The notes: generated by a model not told the origin, from the sequence alone. A stretch of DNA of 64,000 nucleotides from Gemmatimonadota bacterium (GCA_022820995.1 JAJEEM010000074.1:1-64000), one strand, 5' to 3'. Counted from the stretch's first letter, positions 24,765 through 34,964 are shown. Numbers and translations are program-made.

Positions 24765-25006
24765 CGTTCCCGCGGGGCAACCTGCGGGAAGCGGCATTCC
24801 GGCAAAGGTGCCAACTCCTGCGGTGGACGCGTTTCCGCCGTGAAGATGAACCGCCCGCCGCCCGCCAGCCTCGGCGGGTGGTGTTCGCCGATGAGGAGAT
24901 CCTGGTGTTGCGCCGCGTGGAGCGTGACCCATATGGTGCGCCACCGAGCACTCGTCGGCACATATTCGTGCGCCTCCCACCATTCCTTTGGCTCAGAGGG
25001 TTTGGA

Positions 25007-26002
25007 ATGACCGCTCACCGGGCCGTGCGTACCCTGCTCGCAGTTGGGGTTGCCGTCGCCGCGGCTTGCCAGCCGTCCGAGGCACCTCCCGCCAACGAGG
25101 GCGAGAGTCGGGAGGCTGCGTCCACGACCCGGACGCCCGGTATCCAGGCCATGAACGCCTTTTACTACTACGACGATGTTGAGGCGGCTTGGACCTTCTA
25201 CACAGAGACGCTCGGTCTTCCGACCGTGGTCGACTACGGTTTCGCCAAGATCCTGCGGGTGGCCGAGTCCTCGTACCTGACCCTTGTCGACGCCGCCGAA
25301 GGAATGCACTCGACCGACGAACCCCGGACCGCCACGCTCGCCTTCGTAACCGAGCAGGTCGAGGCGTGGTGGGACTACCTGACTTCTCGAGAGGTGCCCA
25401 TGCGCTCCGACTTTCGGGCGGCCGAGGGGCGTCCGCACGATGGGTTCGTGGCAGTCGATCCCGAGGGGTACCTTCTCGAGTTCGAACGATTCAATCCGCA
25501 TGCCGAGAACGAGCAATTGCTGCCCAGGTTGGCAGGGGCCGAAGTTCAATATCCGGCCCGGGCAATCGAGACGAGCCGACCCCCCGAGCTGGGGGTGCAG
25601 GCCACCGTCCTCTGGCTGTACTACCGCGACCTGGAAGGCATCGAACGCTTCTACAGCGACATGCTCGATCGCGAAAGGATCGTCGATCAGGGTTGGGCCA
25701 AGGTCTTTCCCGTCTCTTCTTCGGGCTATCTCGGCCTCGTGGACGGGGAGCGCGGCCTCCACTCGGCGACCGATGAGAAGAGCGTCACGGTTTCGTTCTT
25801 CACGGACGATGTGGAGGGCTGGTTCAGCTACATGCGGGGGCGCGAGGGCTTCCAGCTGCGAACCCGGGAGGTGACCGACGAGAGCGGACGCGTGAGCGTG
25901 TTCATCGGCTACGATCCTGAGGGTTACTTTCTCGAGTGGGACACTTTCCTGGACGTCGAGGGAAACGAGGAGTTGCTTGCGTTGCTGAACGGGGTGCGGT
26001 AA
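25007..26002 (+). CDS. Lipoprotein with two VOC (glyoxalase-fold) domains
   Basis: 331 residues from the ATG at 25007, chosen because a signal peptide with lipobox VAAAC (Cys21) follows directly and GAGGG lies upstream. Two vicinal-oxygen-chelate domains are visible: the first (about 48-170) begins MNAFYYYDDVEAAWTFYTETLGL and ends VDPEGYLLEFERF; the second (about 195-322) has LWLYYRDLEGIERFYSDML and ends GYDPEGYFLEWD. The Glu before or after the final aromatic (LLEFE, FLEWD) is the usual C-terminal metal ligand of this fold. The family includes glyoxalases, dioxygenases and bleomycin-resistance proteins; a lipid-anchored copy with two domains is uncommon and its substrate is unknown. It converges with the acyl-CoA ligase gene. 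Confidence 0.85.
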   Translation: MTAHRAVRTLLAVGVAVAAACQPSEAPPANEGESREAASTTRTPGIQAMNAFYYYDDVEAAWTFYTETLGLPTVVDYGFAKILRVAESSYLTLVDAAEGMHSTDEPRTATLAFVTEQVEAWWDYLTSREVPMRSDFRAAEGRPHDGFVAVDPEGYLLEFERFNPHAENEQLLPRLAGAEVQYPARAIETSRPPELGVQATVLWLYYRDLEGIERFYSDMLDRERIVDQGWAKVFPVSSSGYLGLVDGERGLHSATDEKSVTVSFFTDDVEGWFSYMRGREGFQLRTREVTDESGRVSVFIGYDPEGYFLEWDTFLDVEGNEELLALLNGVR

Positions 26003-26095
26003 GCGTCCGCCGACGGCCGGGATGGTGCAAGACAATCCGTTCCGGAAGAAGTCCGCGGGAACGTCTTCAGGCGCTGCGAGGTTCTTGTGCGGGAG

Positions 26096-27730
26096 TCAGT
26101 TGATGCGCTTGTCGCGGCCGGTCCATTCGCGGTCGCGGAGGACGTACTTCCGGACCTTGCCGGTGGAGGTCTTGGGGAGGGGGCCGAACTCGATCGCGTC
26201 GGGGCACTTGAAGTGGGCGATCCGGTCCCGGCAGAAGTCGATGATCTCCTGATCCGTGGCCTCGGCTTCCGGCTTAAGCGTGACGAAGGCCTTGGGGCGC
26301 TCGCCCCATTCGTCGTGGGGGATGGCGATGACGGCGCACTCGAGCACGGCGGGGTGGCGTGCGACCGTCTGCTCGACTTCGATCGTCGAGATGTTCTCGC
26401 CGCCCGAGATGATGATGTCCTTGGCGCGGTCGCGGAGTTCGACGTAGCCGTCGGGGTGCCACACCGCGAGGTCCCCCGAGTGGAACCAGCCGCCGCGGAA
26501 GGCCTCGTCGGTCGCCTCGGGCTGCGCGTAGTAACCCTTCATGACGATGTTCCCGCGCATCACGACCTCGCCCATCGTCGCGCCGTCCCGTTGCACGTCC
26601 CTGCCCTCCTCGTCCACGACCCGCATGAGGTCGGAGGTGACGAAGCCCTGGCCCTGCCGGGCGAGCAGCCGGGCCTGTTCGGCGCGCGGGCGTCCGTCCC
26701 AGTCCGCGTGCCAGGCGCAGGTGGCGGTGGGGCCGTACGTCTCCGTGAGGCCGTAGGCGTGGATCGGGTGGAAGTTCAGCGCCTTCAACTGCTCCAGCAG
26801 CGTCGGCGAGGGCGGCGCACCGGCGATCATCGTCCGCACGGGGTGCTCCAGCGGCCGGGCGGCCGGATCGTTGACGAGCATGATCTGCACCGTCGGCGCG
26901 CCGCAGTAGTGCGTGACGCCCTCCGACTCGATCAGCGCCCAGATGCGGGCCGGGTCGACGTCCCTCAGGCACACGTGCGTACCCCCGATGGCCGTCACCG
27001 CCCACGTGAAGCACCACCCGTTGCAGTGAAACATGGGCAGCGTCCAGAGATAGACGGCGCCGGGCGTCATCTCCATCTCGATGAGTTCCCCGATCGCGTT
27101 CAGGTACGCGCCGCGGTGCGTGTACACGACGCCCTTGGGGCGGCCCGTCGTCCCCGACGTGTAGTTCATCGAGATCGGGGCTTCCTCGTCCGCCGGGCCG
27201 GCCGTGAGCGGGGGCGGCTCGCCGGCGCCGGTGGCGAAGTCCCTGGCGGAGTCGCCGGCCGAATCGGCGGCGGAAGCGAGGAACGCCTCGTAGGGGTCGC
27301 TGGGCGCCCCGGTATCGTCGATCCGCACCACCGTCACGCCGCCGCCGCCCAGCGCCTCATGGTCGATGAGGCCCTCGAGAGCCCGGTCGACGAACAGGTA
27401 CCGCGCGCCGCTGTGCTCCAGGATGTAGGCGATCTCGCCGGCCCCGAGCCGGGTGTTGATCGCGACGAGCACCCCGCCCGCGGCCGGCACCCCGTAGTGC
27501 GCCTCGAGCAGAGGCGGCGTGTTCGGCGACAGAAACGCCACGCGGTCCCCCGGCTCGAGCCCGGCCTGGAGCAACCCCGCCGCCAGCCGCCGCACGCGAA
27601 GCTCGAACTCGCGGTAGGAGTAGCTCCGGTCGCCGTGCACGACCGCCGCCTTGTCCGGGTAGACGAACGCGCTCCGCCGCAGGAATTCGAGCGGCGTGAG
27701 TTCGGTCCGGTACGGGCTCCGCTCGCTCAC
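26096..27730 (-). CDS. Acyl-CoA synthetase (AMP-forming fatty-acid--CoA ligase family)
   Basis: 544 residues, GTG start with GGGAG upstream. It activates a carboxylic acid to an acyl-CoA through an acyl-adenylate. Motifs are the P-loop NYTSGTTGRPKG (about 188), LPMFHCNGWCFTW, AYGLTETYGP, GWFHSGDLAVWHPDGY, DRAKDIIISGGENIS, and the final PKTSTGKVRKY with the catalytic Lys. The sequence most resembles the medium/long-chain 'acyl-CoA synthetase' branch whose substrates include fatty acids and methylthiopropionate-like acids; chain length cannot be told by eye. It starts 46 bp after the CehA-like gene on the same strand. Confidence 0.92.
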   Translation of the reverse strand: MSERSPYRTELTPLEFLRRSAFVYPDKAAVVHGDRSYSYREFELRVRRLAAGLLQAGLEPGDRVAFLSPNTPPLLEAHYGVPAAGGVLVAINTRLGAGEIAYILEHSGARYLFVDRALEGLIDHEALGGGGVTVVRIDDTGAPSDPYEAFLASAADSAGDSARDFATGAGEPPPLTAGPADEEAPISMNYTSGTTGRPKGVVYTHRGAYLNAIGELIEMEMTPGAVYLWTLPMFHCNGWCFTWAVTAIGGTHVCLRDVDPARIWALIESEGVTHYCGAPTVQIMLVNDPAARPLEHPVRTMIAGAPPSPTLLEQLKALNFHPIHAYGLTETYGPTATCAWHADWDGRPRAEQARLLARQGQGFVTSDLMRVVDEEGRDVQRDGATMGEVVMRGNIVMKGYYAQPEATDEAFRGGWFHSGDLAVWHPDGYVELRDRAKDIIISGGENISTIEVEQTVARHPAVLECAVIAIPHDEWGERPKAFVTLKPEAEATDQEIIDFCRDRIAHFKCPDAIEFGPLPKTSTGKVRKYVLRDREWTGRDKRIN

Positions 27731-27776
27731 CGCGCTCCCGCCCCGCGCGCGTCAGTCGCTGGCGGCGTCCTGCCGC

Positions 27777-30437
27777 TCACTCGCCACCCGCGCCGCCGGC
27801 CTCCGACAGCAGCCGCCGGTACACATCCCGCGCCTCGTCGAACTGGGCGTAGACGTGGTCCTGCTCCGCCTGCGTCCGCCAGCCGGGCCACTCCCGCGCC
27901 TGGCGTTCCAGTTCGTCGATCCAGTCGAGGCCGTACTGCGCCCCCGCCGCGTCGCGGATCGCCGCGCCTCCCACCGTGAACCAGACGGGGTTCGTGAACC
28001 CCTGCGGGTAGCCCGCGTCGAGCGGGAACCGTTCCTCGGGTTCGCCCTCCGCCCGCAGGTGGATCCAGCCGCTCCCGTCGATCTCCACATCCCCCGAGTA
28101 GGAGGCGGACTTGCGGTCTTCGGAGAGTTCGAGGTCGAGGACGTCTTCCCCGCCGCGCACGAGCCAGGCGCGGGTCAGCGGCACGATCGACCGCACGCTG
28201 GCCTCCACCTCGACGCTCGTCGCGGCCGCGCCCAGGTCCACCACGGAACCCGGGATCTCCCCGTTCACCGAGAGTTCGACGAGCGGCCCGTTCGTCACGA
28301 ATGCCGCGGCACCCCGGAGGCCCTCGAACCAGCCGTCCGCCGTCAGGCGCCCGTCCGGCGTGCGCACGTACGTCCGCATCGCGCCCACCAGCGGCGTCGC
28401 GTGCAGGTTGCTGATCGAGTCCTCCCCTCCGGTGGCACACACGCGGACGTCGTTGCTCCACAGCGCGTAGAGGGGGAAGAACCCGGCCCGCTCAGCCGTG
28501 GACCACTCGAGCGCGTCGCTCGTCCCCAGCACGGCGTCGACCATGAAGCCCTTCCCGCCCATCAGCCCGAACGTGAGCGGATCCACATCACCGAAATAGG
28601 GGTGGACGTAACCCGTCGTCGCGCCCTGGTCCTTCGCCTTCCGCATCATGTCCGTGTTCGAGGGATACAGACTCTCGATCCCCGTCCCCTCGTATCCCGT
28701 CGTGAACGGCGAGATGAGGTGGTCGCGCATCCCGAACATGAACACATGTCCGTAGAACGGCGGCCGGTACTCCTGCCCCACGATGACGACCATCTCCTCC
28801 GTCTCCATCGACACCGGGTGTTCCCCGCCGCCGGGCACGAAGAACTGGTGGTCGAGGATCCGGTTGTCCTTGTTCGCCACCTGCTCGTTCACGATGTCCT
28901 GGTCCTCCGCCGCGGACATGAACATCAGGTTCTCGAGCGTGTTGTGGAGGTTCCCCGCGTAGTTCATGTGGACGTGCGTGGAGCCGTTGTGCCATCCGTC
29001 GGCCGAGAGATCCGCGAACCGGTGCAGGGTCACGGCGAGTTCGACGGTCTCGCCGGCCGCGATCGCGACCTTCATGCGCTGGGGCTCGACCTCGAAGCCC
29101 TTCACGATCGTGAGATCCGCTTCGCCCGGCGGGAGCGCGACCGTGAACGTCCCGTCGGTGTGGAAGGCGGGATAGCGCCCGCGCTGGCCGATGCGCGCGT
29201 ACTCGTCGGGCGGGGCGTGGTACTTCCCGTCCGGCCCCAGGAGGGTGACGCGCGCCGCGACAGGGTCCCTCCCGCTCGCGTCCGTGCGCACCGTGACGGA
29301 CAGCATGCCCGTCGGCCCCGCGTACTCGCGCTCGCCGATCTCGATCCGCCGCCGCCCGCCGCCGTACGTCTCGATGAGTTCGAGTTGCGGGAGGCCGCCC
29401 TCGTTCGTGATGTAGGCGATCGTCTCCCCATCGGGCGACCAGCGCGGGTGGAAGGCGTCGTGCTCGAAGAAGGTGAGCTTGTAGGGTTCCCCGCCCTCCG
29501 TCGGCTGCACGTACAGGTTGTTGAACTGGTCCGCGGCGCCGGCCGTCGAGGAGTAGACGAAGCGCCGGCCGTCGAGCGACACGTCCGGCCGCGTGCGGTA
29601 GAGCGTCTGCTCCCGCAGCACCGTCCGCGCCTCCCGGATTCCGTCCGCGCGCGCCGGGACCCGGATCACGTTCCCCGAGCCCAGCGGGACGTCGCGGTTC
29701 GAGACGAGGAGGAGCTCCTCGCCGTCCGGCATCCACGCGGGCGAGAGGTGCATGTCCATGGGTCCGAAGTAGAGCCGGTTGTTCCCGTAGGAGTTATCGC
29801 TGCTGACCGCGATCTCGGGTCCCGCCCAGTCCCCGTCCGCCACCTCCCGGATGTAGACGTTGAAAAACCCGTTGGGCGCGCTCGACACGTATGCGATCCG
29901 GCCTCCGTCAGGAGAAAACACCGGATCCGCGTACACGAAGTCGTCGTCCGTCAGCGCCCGCGTTTCGCCCGTCTCCGTGTCCAGCATCTCGAGCTGGATC
30001 CGCTCGCCGCCGTAGTCGGCCGTGTACACGATCCAGCGGCCGTCGGGCGAGTAGGAGGGGGAGGAGTGGTACGTGCCGCCGCGCGTGAGTTCGGTCGCGT
30101 TCCCCGTCTCCACGTCCACTTCCCAGACGGAACCGGCCATCCCCACCGCGAGCGACGCGCCGTCCGGCGACCAGGAGGGGAACCAGGGCGTCGTCCCCGG
30201 CGCCGGCGGCAGGTAGTAGTTGTGCATGTAGTTGCCGCCGTGCCGCACGCCGGGATATCCGCCGAATTCGGGCGGCGGCTCCTCGGCGAGGACGGGCGAC
30301 ACGGGCCGGGCCGAGGCGGACTCGAGCAGCCCCGGCTCGCCGGGGACACCGGGCGTGCCGTCACCCGGATCGCACCCAAGCGCGAGGCCGACGGAGAGAC
30401 AGGAGAAGAGGCGGACGGGAGCGGGACCGGTACGCAT
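27777..30437 (-). CDS. Lipid-anchored PD40-propeller / CehA-McbA-type metallohydrolase
   Basis: 886 residues from the ATG at 30437, preferred over 30491 because it starts a signal peptide with lipobox ALGC (Cys22). The N-terminal half contains TolB/PD40 propeller blades with repeated WSPDG, YSPDGRWIVYT and FSPDGGRIAYV motifs. A middle Ig-like segment (about 380-490) precedes a C-terminal domain with GWHNGSTHVHMNYAG, VGQEYRPPFYGHVFMFGM and GYVHPYF, the His-rich metal motifs of the CehA/McbA (PHP-like) hydrolases. Known relatives cleave carbamate or phosphonate esters, but most are unassigned. The propeller fused to the hydrolase suggests an exported binding-plus-hydrolysis protein. It is followed by the acyl-CoA ligase, which could activate a released acid (inference). 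Confidence 0.85.
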   Translation of the reverse strand: MRTGPAPVRLFSCLSVGLALGCDPGDGTPGVPGEPGLLESASARPVSPVLAEEPPPEFGGYPGVRHGGNYMHNYYLPPAPGTTPWFPSWSPDGASLAVGMAGSVWEVDVETGNATELTRGGTYHSSPSYSPDGRWIVYTADYGGERIQLEMLDTETGETRALTDDDFVYADPVFSPDGGRIAYVSSAPNGFFNVYIREVADGDWAGPEIAVSSDNSYGNNRLYFGPMDMHLSPAWMPDGEELLLVSNRDVPLGSGNVIRVPARADGIREARTVLREQTLYRTRPDVSLDGRRFVYSSTAGAADQFNNLYVQPTEGGEPYKLTFFEHDAFHPRWSPDGETIAYITNEGGLPQLELIETYGGGRRRIEIGEREYAGPTGMLSVTVRTDASGRDPVAARVTLLGPDGKYHAPPDEYARIGQRGRYPAFHTDGTFTVALPPGEADLTIVKGFEVEPQRMKVAIAAGETVELAVTLHRFADLSADGWHNGSTHVHMNYAGNLHNTLENLMFMSAAEDQDIVNEQVANKDNRILDHQFFVPGGGEHPVSMETEEMVVIVGQEYRPPFYGHVFMFGMRDHLISPFTTGYEGTGIESLYPSNTDMMRKAKDQGATTGYVHPYFGDVDPLTFGLMGGKGFMVDAVLGTSDALEWSTAERAGFFPLYALWSNDVRVCATGGEDSISNLHATPLVGAMRTYVRTPDGRLTADGWFEGLRGAAAFVTNGPLVELSVNGEIPGSVVDLGAAATSVEVEASVRSIVPLTRAWLVRGGEDVLDLELSEDRKSASYSGDVEIDGSGWIHLRAEGEPEERFPLDAGYPQGFTNPVWFTVGGAAIRDAAGAQYGLDWIDELERQAREWPGWRTQAEQDHVYAQFDEARDVYRRLLSEAGGAGGE

Positions 30438-30548
30438 GGCAGCTCGCAGGGTCGGAGGATCGCCGAACGGAGCCCCCAACTTGTTCCGCACCGACCGCCC
30501 CGCGCAACGCGAGATCGGCGCTACTCCCGAGCTCGCGGTGGAGGCGGT

Positions 30549-33500
30549 TTATGGTTCCCTGTCACTGTGCGGTATCCCGCGGCTGAACAGGACGTCGACG
30601 TCCGGCCCGACGCCGAGTCCGGTCACGGCATCGGCCAGCGTTCGGACGGACTGCGGCAGGTCCCGCAGCAGACCGCGGACCTGTCCGCTCAGCCGGTCGC
30701 GCAGGATGACGGCCGGTTCGTTCGTGTCCCGATCCATCGTGACGGGGCCGCCCGGACCGGAAAGAGTGATCTCTTCGAGGAGGGCGGCCGTTTCGCCATG
30801 AACGGGGACGGCGTACGCGAACGCCAGTCTCCCGTCGGTGTCGGCGACGCGCGTCATGTCGAAGCTCAGCGAGAAGAGGATGCCGCCATCGGCCGCGCGT
30901 CCGACGATGCCGTACTCCCCGTCGGAGGTCGGCAGGGCGGGCGGCGCGTCGACCGCGAAGGCCGGGTTCAGATACGGCGTGCCGTCCTCTTTCGCGCCGC
31001 CCCAGAGGAGCATGGTGGCCGTGGCGGGTCCGGAGACATCGAATGCCACCGTGCGATGGGCCGCCGCCTTAAGGAAGTGGTAGTCCCCGATCCAGGCCGG
31101 GACGCAGTACGACATCAAGTCCGCCGTCGTCGCCGGCACGAGAACGTTCTCGCCCGAGCGCGAATCGACTCCCCACGCCCCTGTCGATCCATCGGAAAAC
31201 GGATACGCCGGATCCAGCGTGGCCCCCACACTGCACGGCGCGTGGAAGAGGCTCAGGTTGTGCCCGAGTTCGTGCGCGATCGTCAACGCCTCCTCGGGCT
31301 GGCTCGAAAAGCCCAGCCGCACGTAGCTCGTCCAGCCCGGGATCCACGCGACGCCCCAGGCGCCCGTGGCCTCGCCGGAGAGCGCCGCCATGTAATGACC
31401 CCGACCTCCCTCCATGACGCGGACGGCCCCCACTTCATCGAGGAGCGCATCCGAATCGTTGCTCGAAGTCAATACAGGCTCGTGTGCCGTCACCGTCAGT
31501 TCGCCGACCGGCAGGAGGTTCGGGGTTTCCCAAAGCAGCCTGTGCCCCGTCGGGTCCGCCGCCATCTCCATGGCAAGGTCCACCGCCGTGGAATCCGGCC
31601 GGGTGCTCCACAGGAACGGGACAACCGTAAGGCCGAACGTCGGCATCCGTTCGACCTGCACCCGCTGTCGGCCGGACTCCGGAATCCGGCGCGACACTCC
31701 GAGTCCGGGATCCAGCGTTCCGGCCGGATCGATGTCGATCACCATCTCGACTCCGGGACGCACCACCCACCCGGGAATGGCGGCGTTGGCGGACTTTTTG
31801 AGCGACGCTTCCGCCTCGGCGAGATCGATGGGCAGCGACGTCGATTTCCCGGGGACATCCACGGCGTAGATCTCCTCCTCACCGAAGAAGAACGTCGCCC
31901 GCACGTCGGGGATCTCCTCGCCCGTGGGCCGCGGCGCCGTCACGAAGACCCGCAGCAGCGCCGGCTCGCTTTCGATCAGCGGTACGGGGAACTCCAGCGA
32001 TTGCACCGCCTGTACGAGGTACGCGTGCGAACCGTCGAGCGGCTTCTCGTCGCACCGCGAAAGGCGCCACAGGCGCGCTCGATCCAGGAGGGCGGGATCT
32101 TCCGGCAAGCACAACCCCGTCCCGATCCACTCGAACCGTCCCAGTCTGCCGAGGTCCGCGAACGTCGGCGGGAGCGGGCCGCGCAGTCGCGGATTATGCG
32201 CGAGGTCCAGCCACTCGAGGCTCCTCATCTGCCCCAGTTCGGGCGGGACACGCCCTTCCAGATTGTTGAATCCGAGCCGCAGCTTCTCGAGAGACTCGAG
32301 GTTGCCGAGCGCGGCGGGAATCGGCCCCGTCAACTCGTTGAGCCGCAGATTGAGTTCGGAGTCCATATGCGTGAGGGATCCCAACTCCGGAGGGATCGGC
32401 CCCGTCAGGTTGTTGGCGTCGAGAGCCAGTGCCGACACGGAGCGGAGATTACCGAGTTCCGGTGGGATCTCCCCGGACAGTTCATTGAAGCCCAGGTACA
32501 TGAACCAGACGGAAGTCAGGTTGCCGAGTTCCGGCGGTATGGGGCCGTTCAACCGGTTTTCGTCCAGCCAGAGCACCCGCAACTGCGTCAATCGGCCCAG
32601 TTCCGGCGGGATCGGGCCCTCCAGCCGATTGGCGGAGAGACGGAGGTCGAGCAGGGAAGGCAGATCGCCCAATCCCGGCGGTATCGGCCCCTCCAACTGG
32701 TTCGCATCCAAACGCAGCCGGACGATTGACGTCAGTTCGCCCAGGGCCGGAGGTATCCGCCCCACCAGCCGGTTATCGCTGAGGAACAGCTCTTCGATGG
32801 CCGGTAGAGCACCCAACTCCCGCGGTATCGACCCTCCAAGCAGGTTGCTGTGGAGGCTCAGCGTCTGCAATCGCTGAAGGTCTGCCAGCGAGGCAGGTAC
32901 CGGACCCCGCAGCCAGTTGTAGTCGAGATCCAGAATCGTCAGCGCCTCGAGCTGCCCGATCTCCGCGGGTATGCCGCCGCGCAGGTTGTTCCCCCACAGG
33001 ACCAGCTCCGTGACGGCTCCGTCCGCGTTCGTCGCGACTCCGTACCATTCCCGTAGCGGCGCGTCGGTGAGCCAGTTCGAGTTGTCGGTCCAGGCGGATC
33101 CGCCGGTGGCCTCGTAGAGCCTGGCGAGGATGTCGCGGTCCGAAAGGGCCGGACACGGGTCATCCGGTCCGTGTCGATCGGGGATGGCCGCCAGCCAGGC
33201 CCGAAACGTCGGGGCACCGGGTACGCAGAGTTCCGTGCCCCCGTACCGAAACTGCTCGAGCATGAGAGCGGTGAGAGACTGGGGGATGGGGCCGTACAGG
33301 GAACCGTTGCCATCCAGGCGCAGGGTCGTCATGGAGGTCAGCTCGGAGATTCGGTCCGGAAGCCGACCCTCCAGTCCGTTGTCGGACAGATCCAGAATCT
33401 CGACGCGGCCGAGCGAGTCCGTGTCGATCCCGTGCCAGCCATTCAGCAGCCCGTCGCTCAGCCAGCCGGTGGCGCGGCTCCAGCCTTCGCCGCCCAGGTT

Positions 33501-34964
33501 CTCGAACAAGTGCTCCAGAGTGGCTCGGTCCGCGGCGTCGCAGCGGAGCCCGTCGTTCCTGAAGTTGCCGCGCCACGCCTCGAAACTCTCGGTACCCGGA
33601 GCGCAGAGGCCATCGTTCCGGTGCCAGAGGAAGGTCTCGAGGTTCTCAAGGCGCGTGAACGCGGAGGGGATGGAGCCCGTCAACCGATTGTCGGCCAGAA
33701 CGAGCTCTTCGAGGTTGCGGAGATCGGCCAGCTCCGGCGGTACATGACCCGTCAACGTGTTGCTGAAGAAGTTCAGGAATCTGAGTTCGGACAAGGCGCC
33801 GAGTTCACCGGGAATGCGCCCGCTGAGCCACATGTACTCCAGGTTCAGGGAGCGGAGACTCTTCAGTCGGCCAAGCTCCGGCGGAACGGGGCCGCGGAAC
33901 TGGTTGCGGCCGAAATCGATCTTCCGGAGGCGGATGGCGTCTCCGAGTTGCGGCGGCAGCCGGCCCGTAAGCCTGTTTCCGTAGAGGTCCAGCGTCTCAA
34001 GCTGCGTGAGGCGTCCGAGTTCCGGGGCGAGGGTGCCGACCGCACCGTTTTCTCTGAGATGGAGGCCGGTCACGCGGTCATCCGCTCCCGTTTCCACGCC
34101 ATACCATTCCGCCAGCGGTGCGTCCGTCAGCCAGTTGTCGCTGCGCTGCCACGACGGGCCGCCAGCGGCATGATAGAACGCAATCAGGATGCCGCGGTCC
34201 GTCGTGTCCACGTTCACGGTGACCGTGTCCGTCGCCACGTCGGAGGCCACCACGATCCCTGCCGTCCCGTCCGATACCGCGGTCACCAGCCCGTCGTCGG
34301 AGACCGTCGCCACGTCCGAGTCGCTCGAACCCCACTCGACGGTCGCACCGGCGACTTCGTGATCGTTCGCGTCGTACGCGGTGGCGGAAAGCCGCGCCGT
34401 GTCCCCGATCGCCGAGAGGAGGACGTCCCGCGGCGCCGCGTTCAGTCGCGCCGCGACCTGTTCGACGCGCACCGCGGCCGAGCCGGCTGCCGCGCCGGAC
34501 GTTGCGGTGACCGAGGCCTCGCCGTTCGAAAGCGCCGTGACCGTGCCCGCCTCGACGCCCGCAACCGCGGGATCGCTAACCGTCCAGGTAACCGACGCGT
34601 TCGGCAGAACCGCTCCATCCCGGCTGCGGACGGTCGCGGCAAGGGTTTCGGCGTCGCCCAGGGATGTGAAGACGACGGAGGTCGGGGCAACCTCCACCGT
34701 CGCCGGCGGCGGCGGCGGTGGCACGGCGGGCGGCGGCGGGACGGCGGGCGGCGGCGGGGACGGCGGTTGCGGTGTCGTGTCGGGGCCGGCTGGCGAACCC
34801 CCGCAGTACCAGGCAAGGCTTACACAGAACAGCAACGATGCGCCGCTCACCGACCGCGCCTTCCACCTCGGTGCCGGACTGCCGAGGCGAACCCGCGCAC
34901 ACCGCTTCATGCGCCGGTCAGACCCGCACGGGAGGCGTCTCGACGGCTGCCGGGATTCCTGCAT
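30549..34964 (-). CDS. Lipid-anchored BIG2/LRR protein with C-terminal metzincin-type module
   Basis: 1471 residues. The signal peptide ends in WYCGG (Cys54); Met19 (34910) is an alternative start. A long Pro-rich spacer is followed by two BIG2 domains (about 90-265) and plant-type LRRs (about 275-965) in three blocks, each opened by a GG..W..NWL..WYGV/WHGI cassette. The C-terminal third (about 985-1471) has HELGHNLSLFHAPC (HELGH 1231-1235), GSTGAWGVD and LMSYC, closely matching the end of the giant protein at 2868-8597. It thus carries the same putative zinc-protease module, with Ser at the usual Gly of HExxHxxGxxH. It is a stand-alone gene between the CehA-like and GYD genes. Likely role: surface binding and proteolysis (inference). 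Confidence 0.87.
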   Translation of the reverse strand: MQESRQPSRRLPCGSDRRMKRCARVRLGSPAPRWKARSVSGASLLFCVSLAWYCGGSPAGPDTTPQPPSPPPPAVPPPPAVPPPPPPATVEVAPTSVVFTSLGDAETLAATVRSRDGAVLPNASVTWTVSDPAVAGVEAGTVTALSNGEASVTATSGAAAGSAAVRVEQVAARLNAAPRDVLLSAIGDTARLSATAYDANDHEVAGATVEWGSSDSDVATVSDDGLVTAVSDGTAGIVVASDVATDTVTVNVDTTDRGILIAFYHAAGGPSWQRSDNWLTDAPLAEWYGVETGADDRVTGLHLRENGAVGTLAPELGRLTQLETLDLYGNRLTGRLPPQLGDAIRLRKIDFGRNQFRGPVPPELGRLKSLRSLNLEYMWLSGRIPGELGALSELRFLNFFSNTLTGHVPPELADLRNLEELVLADNRLTGSIPSAFTRLENLETFLWHRNDGLCAPGTESFEAWRGNFRNDGLRCDAADRATLEHLFENLGGEGWSRATGWLSDGLLNGWHGIDTDSLGRVEILDLSDNGLEGRLPDRISELTSMTTLRLDGNGSLYGPIPQSLTALMLEQFRYGGTELCVPGAPTFRAWLAAIPDRHGPDDPCPALSDRDILARLYEATGGSAWTDNSNWLTDAPLREWYGVATNADGAVTELVLWGNNLRGGIPAEIGQLEALTILDLDYNWLRGPVPASLADLQRLQTLSLHSNLLGGSIPRELGALPAIEELFLSDNRLVGRIPPALGELTSIVRLRLDANQLEGPIPPGLGDLPSLLDLRLSANRLEGPIPPELGRLTQLRVLWLDENRLNGPIPPELGNLTSVWFMYLGFNELSGEIPPELGNLRSVSALALDANNLTGPIPPELGSLTHMDSELNLRLNELTGPIPAALGNLESLEKLRLGFNNLEGRVPPELGQMRSLEWLDLAHNPRLRGPLPPTFADLGRLGRFEWIGTGLCLPEDPALLDRARLWRLSRCDEKPLDGSHAYLVQAVQSLEFPVPLIESEPALLRVFVTAPRPTGEEIPDVRATFFFGEEEIYAVDVPGKSTSLPIDLAEAEASLKKSANAAIPGWVVRPGVEMVIDIDPAGTLDPGLGVSRRIPESGRQRVQVERMPTFGLTVVPFLWSTRPDSTAVDLAMEMAADPTGHRLLWETPNLLPVGELTVTAHEPVLTSSNDSDALLDEVGAVRVMEGGRGHYMAALSGEATGAWGVAWIPGWTSYVRLGFSSQPEEALTIAHELGHNLSLFHAPCSVGATLDPAYPFSDGSTGAWGVDSRSGENVLVPATTADLMSYCVPAWIGDYHFLKAAAHRTVAFDVSGPATATMLLWGGAKEDGTPYLNPAFAVDAPPALPTSDGEYGIVGRAADGGILFSLSFDMTRVADTDGRLAFAYAVPVHGETAALLEEITLSGPGGPVTMDRDTNEPAVILRDRLSGQVRGLLRDLPQSVRTLADAVTGLGVGPDVDVLFSRGIPHSDREP

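Noticed and set aside
24767-24790. TTCCCGC/GCGGGAA hairpin after the PIN toxin as an intrinsic terminator
   Set aside because: Stem of 7 bp with a 10-nt loop but no T-tract after it; kept only as a note.
27696-32729. Very long plus-strand open frame (over 1,600 codons) opposite the CehA-like and LRR genes
   Set aside because: High G+C makes antisense frames long; it is rich in Arg, Pro and His with no domain, while the minus strand has clear families across the same bases.
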